Assembly (NCBI GenBank): GCA_963974475.1
Contig: CAXBCR010000020.1
Location: forward strand, 1 to 64,000
DNA from: CAJXZP01 sp963974475
Lineage (GTDB): Bacteria > Bacteroidota > Bacteroidia > Flavobacteriales_G > Salibacteraceae
Direction of reading: 5' to 3'
Length of the DNA: 64,000 bases
Shown here: positions 45,614-55,641 of the stretch, piece after piece
Layout: every line of letters begins with the position of its first letter
How positions within the stretch are numbered: the first letter of the stretch is position 1
Notes under the pieces: model-generated
What the model was told of the DNA's origin: nothing
Databases searched by the model: none
What the model saw: the letters and a program-made list of their open reading frames with translations, nothing else
Position numbers and translations under genes: made by a program

Positions 45614-46693
45614 ATGACTATGAAATATAGGGTTATCGGTTTAATGTCAGGGACTTCTATGGATGGGTTAGATTTGGCCTATTGTGAGTTCGTATTCAAA
45701 ATGCAGAAATGGGATTTTAAAATCATTCATTCTGAAACGATTCCGTACAGCAAAAAGTGGTTAAAGCATCTAAATAATGCCCGGCAGTTATCAAAAAAAG
45801 ATTTAGCTGAATTGGATTTAACCTATGGGGTTTATCTTGGGCAGCAGGTGAATAATTTTATTCGGAAGGAAAAAATCTTTGAAGTAGATTTTATAGCAAG
45901 TCATGGTCATACGGTTCATCACCAACCTGCTAAGGGGATTACTGTTCAGATAGGTAATGGCGAAGAAATTAGTAAACATACTGGAAAAACGGTTGTATGT
46001 GATTTTAGAGTTCAGGATGTGAAATTGGGAGGTCAAGGAGCACCATTGGTTCCAATTGGCGATAAATTATTGTTTTCGGAGTTTGATGCCTGTGTAAATT
46101 TGGGTGGTTTTGTCAATGTTTCTTTTGATAAACAAAACCAAAGATTAGCATTTGATATTTGCCCTGTTAATATCATGATGAACTATATGACTCAAAAAAT
46201 TGGACTTAAATATGATGAAAGTGGAGATTTGGCCAGAAAAGGGGAAATAATTTCGGGTTTTCTAATGGCCTTAAATCAGCTACATTATTATGCTGCTTCA
46301 ATTCCAAAATCGCTTGGGATTGAGTGGGTGGAAGCAGAGGTCTATCCTTTAATTAAAAATGAATATGTAATACAGGATGTGCTCCGAACGATGGTGGAGC
46401 ATGTAGCTATACAGATATCTAAAGGGTTGGATGTCCCTTCATTAAACCATGTTTTGGTTTCTGGTGGGGGTGCATTTAACACGTTTTTAATGGAACGGAT
46501 TAGGGCAAACTCTAGGGCTAATTTTTCCATTTTAGGTAAGGATATTACGGAGTTTAAAGAAGCCATGGTTTTTGCTTTTTTAGGTGTGTTACGCATGCGA
46601 AACGAAAACAATATTTTGAAATCAGTAACCGGGGCTTCAATAGATCATTGTGCGGGAGAAATATTCCGTATGCCTATTAAATCAGTAAGTTAA
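45614..46693 (+). CDS. anmK: Anhydro-N-acetylmuramic acid kinase
   Basis: The 359-residue kinase has N-terminal LMSGTSMDGLD, and HGHTVHHQP and NLGGFVNVS as in the family. It opens and phosphorylates 1,6-anhydroMurNAc for peptidoglycan recycling. The start is ATG 45614, with a second in-frame ATG two codons later. Confidence 0.94.
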   Translation: MTMKYRVIGLMSGTSMDGLDLAYCEFVFKMQKWDFKIIHSETIPYSKKWLKHLNNARQLSKKDLAELDLTYGVYLGQQVNNFIRKEKIFEVDFIASHGHTVHHQPAKGITVQIGNGEEISKHTGKTVVCDFRVQDVKLGGQGAPLVPIGDKLLFSEFDACVNLGGFVNVSFDKQNQRLAFDICPVNIMMNYMTQKIGLKYDESGDLARKGEIISGFLMALNQLHYYAASIPKSLGIEWVEAEVYPLIKNEYVIQDVLRTMVEHVAIQISKGLDVPSLNHVLVSGGGAFNTFLMERIRANSRANFSILGKDITEFKEAMVFAFLGVLRMRNENNILKSVTGASIDHCAGEIFRMPIKSVS

Positions 46694-46844
46694 GGCTGAT
46701 TTTTATTTTAATAAAAGGGTGTTAACAAGTATTGTTGAAAATCATACTAAAAATGAGTCGAAAGTTATCTTTGAGGTAACGTAATTAGTGTTTTTTTGAT
46801 GCAAATTTGAAAAATAATAATTTACTTAAAATTACAGTTGGAAT

Positions 46845-48281
46845 ATGTACACTTTAATGATCATAATTTTCGTTGTGGGCTATTTAGCCATAGCGTTAGA
46901 ACATAACATTCATATTGATAAGGGAGCATCTGCTTTACTTACGGGAATATTAGTATGGACCGTTTTTGTTTTCGGTGCGGATAGCATTCTAGGAATAGAT
47001 TATTCCTCTAGTTTAGCGGATTTGTTTGCTGGATCCGAAGGGTATTTGAAACATTTTGGAGAGTATTTGGTTGGTCATGAAGAGGAAGCGCTAGCGAGTG
47101 GCTCAACCGTTCATGAGGTGGCCAGTCATTTTATTGGGTATGAACTGTCTCATCATGTAGTGGAAATAGCTGAGATTTTATTTTTCCTTTTAGGGGCAAT
47201 GACCATTGTTGAGGTGATTGATGCACATGATGGATTTGCGGTTATTACCGATAAGATTAAGACTGCAAATAAGGTGAAATTATTATGGGTACTAAGTTTG
47301 ATTACTTTCTTTTTCTCTGCCGCCTTAGATAATTTAACGACTGCTATTGTAATGTCTGCATTGTTAAAGAAACTGATTAAAGATAAACAGGATTTATGGT
47401 TATTTGCTGGTCTCGTTATTGTGGCTGCAAATGCAGGTGGGGCGTGGTCTCCAATTGGAGATGTAACGACCATCATGTTGTGGATTGGTGGTAATATTAC
47501 CGCTTCGCATATTGTTACTGGAATCTTTCTTCCATCCTTAATTGCTTTGTTTGTGCCACTTGGTATCTTAAGTTTTACACTTAAAGGAGAGGTTCAAAGA
47601 CCGGAAGCTTTGGAAGGGGATGATGTAAGGATAACTACCGATGGGGAACGAAATTTGGTATTCTTTTTAGGAGTAGGTAGTTTGTTATTTGTGCCGGTAT
47701 ATAAAACCGTAACCCATTTACCTCCATTTATGGGCGTGATGTTTGGTTTAGGTTTAATGTGGGCTGTGACTGAAATTCTGCATAAAAAGAAAAGTATAAA
47801 AGCGAAATCAAGACTGTCGGTAGTAGGTGTGATTAGAAAGGTAGATACCCCATCTGTAATGTTCTTTTTAGGAATTTTATTGGCAGTTGGAGCCTTGTCA
47901 AGTGCGGGGCAGTTATTGGATGTTGCAAAGTCGTTAGAAGTGACATTTAGTGGAAATATATATGCTATCAATATAGTTATAGGATTATTGTCCTCAGTGG
48001 TAGATAATGTGCCATTGGTTGCAGGTGCAATGGGAATGTATGAAGTAGCTGATTTTGTTCCTGGTTTATCCTATCCAGCCGATCACCCATTTTGGGAATT
48101 CTTAGCGTATTGTGCCGGAACAGGAGGTAGTGCGTTAATTATAGGTTCTGCTGCAGGTGTTGCCGTAATGGGTATTTTAAAAATCGATTTCATGTGGTAT
48201 CTTAAGAAAATTAGTTTATTGGCTTTATCGGGATATTTAGCGGGAGCCCTATTCTATTATTTAGAAAACACACTATTATAA
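46845..48281 (+). CDS. nhaD: NhaD-type sodium/proton antiporter
   Basis: The 478-residue membrane protein has about twelve hydrophobic segments. Family motifs include FFSAALDNLTTAIVMSALLKK, NAGGAWSPIGDVTTIMLW and SVVDNVPLVAGAMGMYE. It expels Na+ (or Li+) in exchange for protons. A TATCTTTG box at 46766-46773 fits the -7 consensus, but no TTG is well spaced before it. It is followed after 36 bases by the exbB-exbD-tonB genes. Confidence 0.93.
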   Translation: MYTLMIIIFVVGYLAIALEHNIHIDKGASALLTGILVWTVFVFGADSILGIDYSSSLADLFAGSEGYLKHFGEYLVGHEEEALASGSTVHEVASHFIGYELSHHVVEIAEILFFLLGAMTIVEVIDAHDGFAVITDKIKTANKVKLLWVLSLITFFFSAALDNLTTAIVMSALLKKLIKDKQDLWLFAGLVIVAANAGGAWSPIGDVTTIMLWIGGNITASHIVTGIFLPSLIALFVPLGILSFTLKGEVQRPEALEGDDVRITTDGERNLVFFLGVGSLLFVPVYKTVTHLPPFMGVMFGLGLMWAVTEILHKKKSIKAKSRLSVVGVIRKVDTPSVMFFLGILLAVGALSSAGQLLDVAKSLEVTFSGNIYAINIVIGLLSSVVDNVPLVAGAMGMYEVADFVPGLSYPADHPFWEFLAYCAGTGGSALIIGSAAGVAVMGILKIDFMWYLKKISLLALSGYLAGALFYYLENTLL

Positions 48282-48317
48282 AATTATTATCGTTATCAAA
48301 ATCAATATTCTCAAATT

Positions 48318-49007
48318 ATGAATTACGGATTGTTTTTACAAATCACCTCAGGTGTAGATGGAGTGGAAGAAATTCCGCACGAAGAGACCTTATCAATCAT
48401 GAGCCTTTTGATAGGTGGAGGTTGGTATATCATGATTCCGCTTGGAATTCTTTCCATTGTAGCGGTGTATATTTTCGTTGAGCGATTTCTATCGGTAGCC
48501 AGAGTGGTTAAAGGGGATACGACTTTTATGGAAAAGGTAAAGGGGCTAGTGCTAAAAGGAGAAATTCAAGAGGCTAGGCAAGTATGCAAAGAAGTAAACA
48601 ATCCTTATTCGAGGATGATTGAAAAAGGGTTGATGCGGGTAGGTAAACCTATGGCGGATATTAGTTTGGCTATTGAAAATGAAGGGAAGTTGGAAATTAC
48701 TAAATTAGAACAGTCTTTATCAATGGAAGCTACAATTGCAGGTGCAGCACCAATGATTGGATTTCTGGGTACTGTTATCGGTATGATGGCTGCGTTTCAC
48801 CAAATGAACACTTCTGGAAATGCGGTGGAATTAAACCAATTAGCCGGTGGAATTATGCAAGCCATGGTTACCACGGCTGCAGGATTAGTAATTGGTATTA
48901 TTGCCTATTTGGCATATAATATTTTAGTAGGAAAAATAGATAATGTGGCCTATAAAATGGATGAATTGTCTGTGCGATTTATTGATATGTTACAAGAACC
49001 AGCATAA
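48318..49007 (+). CDS. exbB: MotA/TolQ/ExbB proton channel family protein
   Basis: The 229-residue inner-membrane protein has three transmembrane segments (about 29-53, 132-155, 180-205). The conserved core ATIAGAAPMIGFLGTVIGMMAAF and the following helix carry the TolQ/ExbB proton-path Thr/Ser residues. With ExbD it powers a TonB-type transducer. ExbD starts 2 bases after its stop. Confidence 0.92.
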   Translation: MNYGLFLQITSGVDGVEEIPHEETLSIMSLLIGGGWYIMIPLGILSIVAVYIFVERFLSVARVVKGDTTFMEKVKGLVLKGEIQEARQVCKEVNNPYSRMIEKGLMRVGKPMADISLAIENEGKLEITKLEQSLSMEATIAGAAPMIGFLGTVIGMMAAFHQMNTSGNAVELNQLAGGIMQAMVTTAAGLVIGIIAYLAYNILVGKIDNVAYKMDELSVRFIDMLQEPA

Positions 49008-49009
49008 GG

Positions 49010-49402
49010 ATGGCAGTAAAAGGAAGAAATAAAGTGAGTCCAGAATTCAATATGTCGTCTATGACGGATATTGTTTTCTTGTTGCTGGTGTTTTTCATTA
49101 TTGCATCTACCATGATAAGTCCTAATGGGGTGGATGTGCTACTACCGAAAGGGAGTACGCGTACCACCAAAAAGAATCAAGTTTCTGTATCCATAACAAA
49201 AGATGTAAAGTATTTTGTAGGGCAACGAGAAGTTAAATTTGACCAGTTAGAACGTACCTTACAATCAATGTTGGAAGGAGAAGAAAAACCTGGTTTTTTG
49301 TTACGTCCTGAAGAGACCGTAGATGTACAATACGTGGTAGCCGTAATGGAAATAGCGAATCGGAATAAATATCAAATGGTGCTTGCCACACGAGCGAAAT
49401 AA
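49010..49402 (+). CDS. exbD: ExbD/TolR family biopolymer transport protein
   Basis: The 130-residue protein has one N-terminal transmembrane helix (about 18-38) preceded by NMSSMTDIVFLLLVFF. The Asp at about residue 20 is the proton-carrying residue of the family. The remainder is a small periplasmic domain. It abuts the TonB-like gene with no gap. Confidence 0.93.
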   Translation: MAVKGRNKVSPEFNMSSMTDIVFLLLVFFIIASTMISPNGVDVLLPKGSTRTTKKNQVSVSITKDVKYFVGQREVKFDQLERTLQSMLEGEEKPGFLLRPEETVDVQYVVAVMEIANRNKYQMVLATRAK

Positions 49403-50209
49403 ATGTTTGCATTACCAAAAGAAAGAGAAAAAAGAGAGGGGCTCATTGGAACAATATTGTTTCACTTGATTCTATTGGCTTTGTTTTTATTTTACGGTTT
49501 AACGCATCAAGTTCCCATTCCTGAAACTGGATTAACTGTTAATTTTGGTACAACCGAAATGGGAAGTGGAGATAACCAACCTGTGGCAGAAACGCCAGAT
49601 AAAGAACCACAGCCGGAACCGGAAACAGAAGTGGTGCCACCGGTGGAAACAGAGGCGGTGAAATCTAATCAAGATGTGGTTACCCAGGATGTGGAGGATG
49701 CTATAGAGGTTCCGAAAGAAAAGACTCCCGAGGAAATTGAAGCAGAGAAAGCTGCGGAGGCCGAAGCAATAAAAAAAGCAAAACAAGAAGAGCAAAGAAA
49801 AAAGTTAGCCGCTTTAGCGGAAAAAATGAATAATCCATCAAATACAGGTGGTGGTGGCGATGGTCCAGATGACGTTCCTGGCGACAAGGGGCAAACAGAT
49901 GGCGGCCCTGATGGAGGCTATACCGGTGGAGGTCAAGGAGACGGAAATTATTCGTTGGGTGGAAGAGCTGCATTAACTAAGCCGAAACCAAGTTATGAAT
50001 GTCAGGAAGAAGGTAAAGTGGTAATAGATATTAAGGTAAACCGTGACGGAAAAGTGGTTTACGCATCCGTAGGAAAAGGAACTACTAATACGGCAGAATG
50101 TCTTACGCAAAGAGCCATTCAAGCGGCCTATAAAACCAAGTGGCAAGCGAAGAACGGTGCGCCAATTGAGCAAAGAGGGAAAATCATTTACGATTTTCAA
50201 ATTCACTAA
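49403..50209 (+). CDS. tonB: TonB-like energy transducer
   Basis: The 268-residue protein has an N-terminal membrane helix (about 14-34) and a long Pro/Glu/Lys spacer spanning the periplasm (about 60-140). A Gly-rich segment at about 148-190 follows. The C-terminal TonB fold (about 195-268, GKVVIDIKVNRDGKVVYASV to the end) touches TonB boxes of outer-membrane receptors. It is third gene of exbB-exbD-tonB. Confidence 0.88.
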   Translation: MFALPKEREKREGLIGTILFHLILLALFLFYGLTHQVPIPETGLTVNFGTTEMGSGDNQPVAETPDKEPQPEPETEVVPPVETEAVKSNQDVVTQDVEDAIEVPKEKTPEEIEAEKAAEAEAIKKAKQEEQRKKLAALAEKMNNPSNTGGGGDGPDDVPGDKGQTDGGPDGGYTGGGQGDGNYSLGGRAALTKPKPSYECQEEGKVVIDIKVNRDGKVVYASVGKGTTNTAECLTQRAIQAAYKTKWQAKNGAPIEQRGKIIYDFQIH

Positions 50210-50311
50210 ATATTTCTTGCTTATTTAACCTAAGGGTGAAGTTGGAAAGTGATTCGCTTTTCTCAAAATACCGTACATTGCATTTCTTTAATTAAGTATA
50301 AATTTAGCTGA

Positions 50312-51526
50312 ATGACATATCAAGAAACCGTTGATTTTTTATTTTCACAATTACCAATGTATCAACGTGAAGGTAAGGCTGCGTATAAAGCGGATTTATC
50401 TAACACTTTACAGCTTTGTGAGAAACTAGGTAACCCAGAGCGAAATTTTAAGTCGATTCATATCGCGGGAACCAATGGTAAAGGGTCGACCTCTCATTTT
50501 ATTGCCTCTATTTTACAGGAAGCTGGTTATACCGTGGGTCTATATACGTCCCCTCATTTGGTTGATTTTAGGGAGAGAGTAAAAATTAATGGGAAAATGA
50601 TTCCAGAACAGAGTGTGGTCGATTTTGTTCGCGAAAAAAGTGAGTTATTAGGGTCTATTCAACCCTCTTTTTTTGAATGGACTGTTGGGTTAGCGTTTGA
50701 CTATTTTGCTTCTGAACAAGTGGATATTGCCGTTATAGAGACGGGATTGGGTGGGCGTTTGGATTCGACCAATGTAATCAAGCCGCTGGTTTCAGTTATC
50801 ACTAACATTGGCCTGGATCACACGCAGTTTTTGGGAGAGACTTTACCTAAAGTGGCCATAGAAAAAGCGGGTATAATAAAAAGTGAAATTCCAGTGGTCA
50901 TTGGTGAAACGCAAGAAGAGGTAAGTTTTATTTTTAAAGATATTGCAGCCAGCCTGCATTGTTCTATTGTTTTTGCTGATCAACAGCCTGAACTGATTGC
51001 AAGTAACGGATTAGTTAATTATCAGAAAAAGAATGCGCAAACTGCCGCAATTGCAATAAAAGAACTGCGTGCTTATGGATTTGAAATAAGCAATAACCAT
51101 ATTGTAAAAGGGTTGGATCAAATGGTTCGAAATACGGGGTTAAGGGGTCGATGGGAAATCTTAAGTCAAAACCCGTTAGTAGTTGCAGATACGGCCCACA
51201 ATAAGGAGGGTTTGACTTACACTATGAAACAAGTGGAGCAAACGAATTTCAACAAGCTTAGAATAGTATTTGGTATGGTAAATGATAAGGATGTCAGTGC
51301 GGTTTTAGCGCTGCTACCCAAAGATGCTGAGTATTATTTATGCGCTCCTAGTATTCCACGCGCGCTACCGGTAAGTAAATTACAGGAAATATTCGATAAT
51401 ACAAATTTTTTATATAAAGTTTTTGCCTCTGTAAAAGAGGCTAAGGAGTGCGCTATAGCTGATTCTCAAGAAGATGACATGGTGTACATTGGCGGAAGTA
51501 CTTTTGTGGTTGCAGATGCGCTATAA
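50312..51526 (+). CDS. folC: Bifunctional folylpolyglutamate/dihydrofolate synthase
   Basis: The 404-residue Mur-ligase-fold enzyme has P-loop HIAGTNGKGSTSHF at about 51-64, DVAVIETGLGGRLDSTN-like region and VADTAHNKEG. It adds glutamate to dihydropteroate or folates. It lies 102 bases after tonB. The nhaD-exbB-exbD-tonB-folC order recurs in Flavobacteriia. Confidence 0.93.
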   Translation: MTYQETVDFLFSQLPMYQREGKAAYKADLSNTLQLCEKLGNPERNFKSIHIAGTNGKGSTSHFIASILQEAGYTVGLYTSPHLVDFRERVKINGKMIPEQSVVDFVREKSELLGSIQPSFFEWTVGLAFDYFASEQVDIAVIETGLGGRLDSTNVIKPLVSVITNIGLDHTQFLGETLPKVAIEKAGIIKSEIPVVIGETQEEVSFIFKDIAASLHCSIVFADQQPELIASNGLVNYQKKNAQTAAIAIKELRAYGFEISNNHIVKGLDQMVRNTGLRGRWEILSQNPLVVADTAHNKEGLTYTMKQVEQTNFNKLRIVFGMVNDKDVSAVLALLPKDAEYYLCAPSIPRALPVSKLQEIFDNTNFLYKVFASVKEAKECAIADSQEDDMVYIGGSTFVVADAL

Positions 51527-51543
51527 TTTATTTTCAGAAAAGC

Positions 51544-51573
51544 TTTGTAGGTTAAATTGTTGGTGTATATTTG
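51544..51573 (+). promoter_or_regulatory. Promoter of tRNA-Val
   Basis: TTTG (51544-51547), an 18-base spacer and TATATTTG (51566-51573) match the Bacteroidota primary-sigma consensus exactly. They lie 58 bases before the tRNA 5' end. This is the clearest promoter in the window. Confidence 0.7.
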
Positions 51574-51630
51574 CACTCCCAATCGCAAAACGAATGGGAA
51601 AAGCGAGTTGAAAAACTCAAATACAAAATC

Positions 51631-51705
51631 GGGCAATTAGCTCAGCTGGTTCAGAGCACCTCGTTTACACCGAGGGGGTCGGGGGTTCGAATCCCTCATT
51701 GCCCA
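51631..51705 (+). tRNA. tRNA-Val (anticodon TAC)
   Basis: The 75-base tRNA has acceptor GGGCAAT/ATTGCCC with discriminator A, anticodon arm CCTCG-TTTACAC-CGAGG (anticodon TAC) and T-loop TTCGAAT. CCA is not encoded. Confidence 0.97.
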
Positions 51706-51711
51706 CAGAAT

Positions 51712-51748
51712 AAAAGCCACCTTCATTTGATATGAAGGTGGCTTTTTT
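51712..51748 (+). terminator. Terminator after tRNA-Val
   Basis: A 14-bp perfect stem (51712-51725 with 51733-51746) with a 7-base loop ends in six T (51743-51748). It starts 6 bases past the tRNA. Confidence 0.9.
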
Positions 51749-51981
51749 CGTTTGTAAAATATCGAACTGTGGTGGTAGGGGAATTACCAAAAACACTAGT
51801 TGAATGTATGTGTTTTTCTCTTCTGGGAGTTTGAATTGAAGAGTTTTCAATTCATTTTTATTTTCAAAGGGTTTTGCTATCCAATTTGAAATTTTTTTAC
51901 CTCTATACAATCTTAGCGTAGGTGGCTTCGGATTCTTGATTACCCCAAAATAATTTGTGATTTACTACGTTTAGAATCTTC

Positions 51982-52638
51982 ATGATACAGCAGGGGTTTC
52001 TTTTGATTTATATGTTGATAATCCCAATCTTAGGGATTAGTCAAAACCGGTTTATCCCTGACTTAACCCAGTTTTCGGAACAGACATTGCGAGACTCTCG
52101 TTCAGGATTAGATAGTAGTTTCATGTCGGCAGCAGAACAGGATGTGGTTTTTTATATGAACTTGGTTCGATTGGAACCTCAAACTTATTTGCAAAGCATA
52201 TTGCTACCTTATGTAGCTTATTATGAAAGGACGAACCATAAGTATGTGAGGTCGTTGATTCGGGATTTGAAAAAAGCTAAACCAGTAGTGAAAATCGGTA
52301 TTAAAAAAGATTTGGCATCAATGGCTCAAAGGCATAGAGTGGATATAGGAGAGCATGGTATAGTAAGTCATACGGGTTCAAGGCATCATACGTTTACGAA
52401 ACGAACAGAAAACATTCGTTATAATTATTTCGGTATGGCTGAAAATATCGGGTTTGGATATCAATCAGCTTTCGAGAATGTAATTGAGCTATTGATAGAT
52501 TTGGATGTGCCTAGCTTAGGACATCGAAAGACGATATTAAATGCCCGTTTTAATTACGCTGGTGTATCAATGGGCTACCATAGTGATTATGGTACCTGTT
52601 GTGTCATTGATTATGCGTCTACATTACCTAATTTATAG
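51982..52638 (+). CDS. Secreted CAP (SCP/PR1)-domain protein
   Basis: The 218-residue protein has a signal peptide (about 1-20, ending LGISQ). The CAP fold begins AEQDVVFYMNLVRLEPQTY. The pocket histidines are probably those in MAQRHRVDIGEHG and SLGHRKTILNARFNYAGVS. CAP proteins are extracellular; bacterial roles are mostly unknown. The end overlaps the convergent nitronate monooxygenase by 6 bases. Confidence 0.85.
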   Translation: MIQQGFLLIYMLIIPILGISQNRFIPDLTQFSEQTLRDSRSGLDSSFMSAAEQDVVFYMNLVRLEPQTYLQSILLPYVAYYERTNHKYVRSLIRDLKKAKPVVKIGIKKDLASMAQRHRVDIGEHGIVSHTGSRHHTFTKRTENIRYNYFGMAENIGFGYQSAFENVIELLIDLDVPSLGHRKTILNARFNYAGVSMGYHSDYGTCCVIDYASTLPNL

Positions 52639-53649
52639 CTTTAAATTTGCCGGAAGTCTCATGTTGTCCATATCCTTAAAAGCCTCATTAAGTTCACTTT
52701 TAAATTGAGCGATTACTTCTGAAATAGGCTCTATTTTAGTCACCAATTCGGATGATTTTCCTGCAATCCATAAGGTTTTATAATTTCCAGGTTTTACAGA
52801 ACTTTCTAGCTTTTTCATTCCGGAATATTGCACCCACATTTTAAAGTATTTTTTGGTAGTACTATTATTAGATAGTAAGCGCTCAAAAAAGTTTTGTTTG
52901 TACCCAATTTTTTTTGCGTAAGGCGTATTAATTACAGTAGCCCAAGAACCTGATATTTTATTCGACATTACAATATCGTTCATTCCTGCATTGACAATGG
53001 CATCTTTGTATTCTTGATTTACACCAGCTTCGGGAGTAGCTATGAACTTTGTTCCAACTGAAACGCCCTCCGCTCCCAGTGCGAGCATGGATGCGATTCC
53101 CCAACCATCGGCAATTCCTCCTGCAGCAATTACGGGAATATCAAATTTATCCTTTAATGCACGTACCAATATTTGCAGTGGATTAGGTCCTGAGTGTCCC
53201 CCTGCTCCTTGGCCTACGGCAATAAATCCATCACACCCCAAATCAAAAACTTTTTGGGCGTGTTCTAGGTTTACGACATCACAAAATACTTTTGCCCCGT
53301 AGGCGTGAGCTTTTTCTATCACCAATTTGGGACTACCTAAAGAAGTGATGTAAAACGGCACTCTGTTATCTACACAAACTTGCAAATGCTTTTCGAAATA
53401 TGGATTAGAACGCTGTGCAATTAGGTTGACCCCAAAAGTGCCCGATTTCCCTTCTCTATATACATTTAATGATTGGATGGTAGCAGCCAATTCTTCCTCG
53501 GTACGATAATTTAATGTTGGAAATGTTGCGGCAATACCCCCGTCAATCCCAGCTTTCATCATTTCTTGATTAGACACTAAAAACATGGGCGCCATAATCA
53601 TTGGAAAATCAATATCGAGTAATTCCGTAAGTTTGGTATGCAATTTCAT
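52633..53649 (-). CDS. Nitronate monooxygenase-family flavoprotein
   Basis: The 338-residue TIM-barrel FMN enzyme has an N-terminal DFPMIMAPMF motif, VGQGAGGHSG with the catalytic-type His, and GGIADGWGIASMLALGAEGVSVGTKF for phosphate binding. Family members oxidise alkyl nitronates such as propionate 3-nitronate or act as enoyl reductases; the substrate is not certain. It is monocistronic. Confidence 0.88.
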   Translation of the reverse strand: MKLHTKLTELLDIDFPMIMAPMFLVSNQEMMKAGIDGGIAATFPTLNYRTEEELAATIQSLNVYREGKSGTFGVNLIAQRSNPYFEKHLQVCVDNRVPFYITSLGSPKLVIEKAHAYGAKVFCDVVNLEHAQKVFDLGCDGFIAVGQGAGGHSGPNPLQILVRALKDKFDIPVIAAGGIADGWGIASMLALGAEGVSVGTKFIATPEAGVNQEYKDAIVNAGMNDIVMSNKISGSWATVINTPYAKKIGYKQNFFERLLSNNSTTKKYFKMWVQYSGMKKLESSVKPGNYKTLWIAGKSSELVTKIEPISEVIAQFKSELNEAFKDMDNMRLPANLKL

Positions 53650-53865
53650 AATAATTCAAATTTGTGTTTTAATTACCTAGGAGAAATGCCCATTCATATT
53701 GTGGTGAACAGGAATTCAATTTCTTACCGTATAAATGAGCTTAAACTATTAATACAGTAGGAATCCATGCTGTAAACATGGGTAATTTAAGATATTTTAA
53801 TTCGTAAATATTTCTCCAAATTTACCTATTTTAGTGACCTGTTATTTTAAAATCTAGAAAATATT

Positions 53866-55641
53866 ATGAGCATTGAATTAAAAAGATTGTTCGACTTACC
53901 TTATTATCAATTAGAAAGGCATCCTTTGGATCGCAGTTTTTCGTCAAAGATTGATGGTAAATGGATAGGTGTATCTAGTCAAGAATTGGTAGATCAAGCT
54001 AATTTGGTGAGTAGAGGCCTCCTTGCGATGGGAATAAAACCGGGTGATAAGGTAGGAATGATATCGAATAACCGTTTTGAGTGGCACATAATGGATATCG
54101 GGATTTTACAAATTGGTGCGATTAACGTACCCATTTATCCTACAATTTCTGCGGATGATTACGAGTATATTTTTAATCATTCGGAAATTAAAATAGTAGT
54201 TGTTTCTGCGGAGGATATTTTAGCCAAAGTACATCAGGTAAAAGGAAATACGCCAAATCTGGAACGCGTTTTTACCTTTAACAAAATAAAAGGAGAAGAA
54301 CACTGGACAGCGATTATGAAACAAGCTGATGGGGTAGCTCAAAGCGAGGTTCAAACATTAATGGACGGAGTGAAAAATGGGGATATGGCTTCCATTATTT
54401 ATACTTCTGGAACAACGGGGAGACCAAAGGGAGTGATGCTTTCTCATAATAATATTTTGAGTAATGTGCATGGTGCAGGTGTTCGATTTCCGGCCGCTCC
54501 AGGGCATAAATCGGTTTCGTTTTTACCTATTTGTCACATTTATGAGCGTACGCTTTGCTATGTATATATGAAAGAAAGTACCAGCGTTTATTTTGCGGAA
54601 AGCATGGAAACGATTGGTGAAAATATTAAAGAAATTCAGCCGGAAGTTTTCTCAGCAGTACCACGTTTATTAGAAAAGGTATTTGATAAAATTATTGCTA
54701 AAGGACAGGAACAAACCGGAATTAAAAAGATGCTGTTTTTCTGGGCCGTAGGTCTCGGAGAGCAATGGGAGCCAAACGGACAAAATGGTGCCTTTTACGA
54801 ATGGAAACTTGGAATAGCCAATAAATTGATTTTTAGTAAATGGAGAGAAGCTTTGGGTGGAAAAGTAGTGGCGATTGCTTCGGGTAGTGCTGCCTTACAA
54901 CCGCGATTAGCTCGAATTTTTACAGCCGCTCAGATTCCAATTTTTGAAGGGTATGGTTTAACGGAAACCTCTCCAGTAATTTCAGTAAATGAGTTGGATA
55001 ATGAAGGCTTAATGATTGGTACAGTAGGACGCGTCATTGATGATGTTACTGTTAAATTTGGCGATGATGGCGAAATTCTTTGTAAAGGACCGAACGTGAT
55101 GATGGGCTATTATAAAGACCCAGAAAAAACGAAAGAAGTGTTAACTGAAGACGGTTGGTTTCATACCGGTGATATTGGCGTGATGGCTGGAAAGAATAAA
55201 GATTTCTTGAAAATAACGGACCGTAAAAAAGAAATGTTCAAGACCTCTGGTGGTAAATATATCGCCCCTCAGTTGATTGAAAACATGTTGAAAGAATCAC
55301 GTTTTATTGAACAAGCCATGGTAATTGGTGAAAACCGGAAACACCCTGCGGTATTAGTTGTTCCTGCATTTGATTTTGTTACCGAATGGTGTAAACGTCA
55401 TAATATAGTTTGCAATTCTAATGATGACGTGGTCAATTGTTCCCAAGTAGTGGACCGTATTTGGAAAGATGTATCCAAAATAACAAAAGATTTGGGTAAA
55501 TGGGAAATTCCAAAGAAAATGGAGTTATGTAAGGATATGTGGACGGTTGAAAATGAGGAAATGACTCCAACTTTGAAATTGAAACGTAAAGTGATTTTAG
55601 CAAAACATCAAGAAGAAATTAAACGCATTTATGGGGAATAA
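53866..55641 (+). CDS. Long-chain fatty-acid--CoA ligase (AMP-forming)
   Basis: The 591-residue adenylate-forming enzyme has P-loop-like YTSGTTGRPKGVMLSH at about 180-195, GYGLTETSP, GWFHTGDIG and a C-terminal domain with DRKKEMFKTSGGKYIAP. It activates long-chain fatty acids to acyl-CoA for beta-oxidation or lipid synthesis. The next gene starts inside its last codons (11-base overlap). Confidence 0.94.
   Translation: MSIELKRLFDLPYYQLERHPLDRSFSSKIDGKWIGVSSQELVDQANLVSRGLLAMGIKPGDKVGMISNNRFEWHIMDIGILQIGAINVPIYPTISADDYEYIFNHSEIKIVVVSAEDILAKVHQVKGNTPNLERVFTFNKIKGEEHWTAIMKQADGVAQSEVQTLMDGVKNGDMASIIYTSGTTGRPKGVMLSHNNILSNVHGAGVRFPAAPGHKSVSFLPICHIYERTLCYVYMKESTSVYFAESMETIGENIKEIQPEVFSAVPRLLEKVFDKIIAKGQEQTGIKKMLFFWAVGLGEQWEPNGQNGAFYEWKLGIANKLIFSKWREALGGKVVAIASGSAALQPRLARIFTAAQIPIFEGYGLTETSPVISVNELDNEGLMIGTVGRVIDDVTVKFGDDGEILCKGPNVMMGYYKDPEKTKEVLTEDGWFHTGDIGVMAGKNKDFLKITDRKKEMFKTSGGKYIAPQLIENMLKESRFIEQAMVIGENRKHPAVLVVPAFDFVTEWCKRHNIVCNSNDDVVNCSQVVDRIWKDVSKITKDLGKWEIPKKMELCKDMWTVENEEMTPTLKLKRKVILAKHQEEIKRIYGE

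Noticed and set aside
51665..51910. Minus-strand frame over tRNA-Val and its terminator
   Set aside because: It covers the tRNA and ends in the antisense-tRNA peptide often miscalled as protein.
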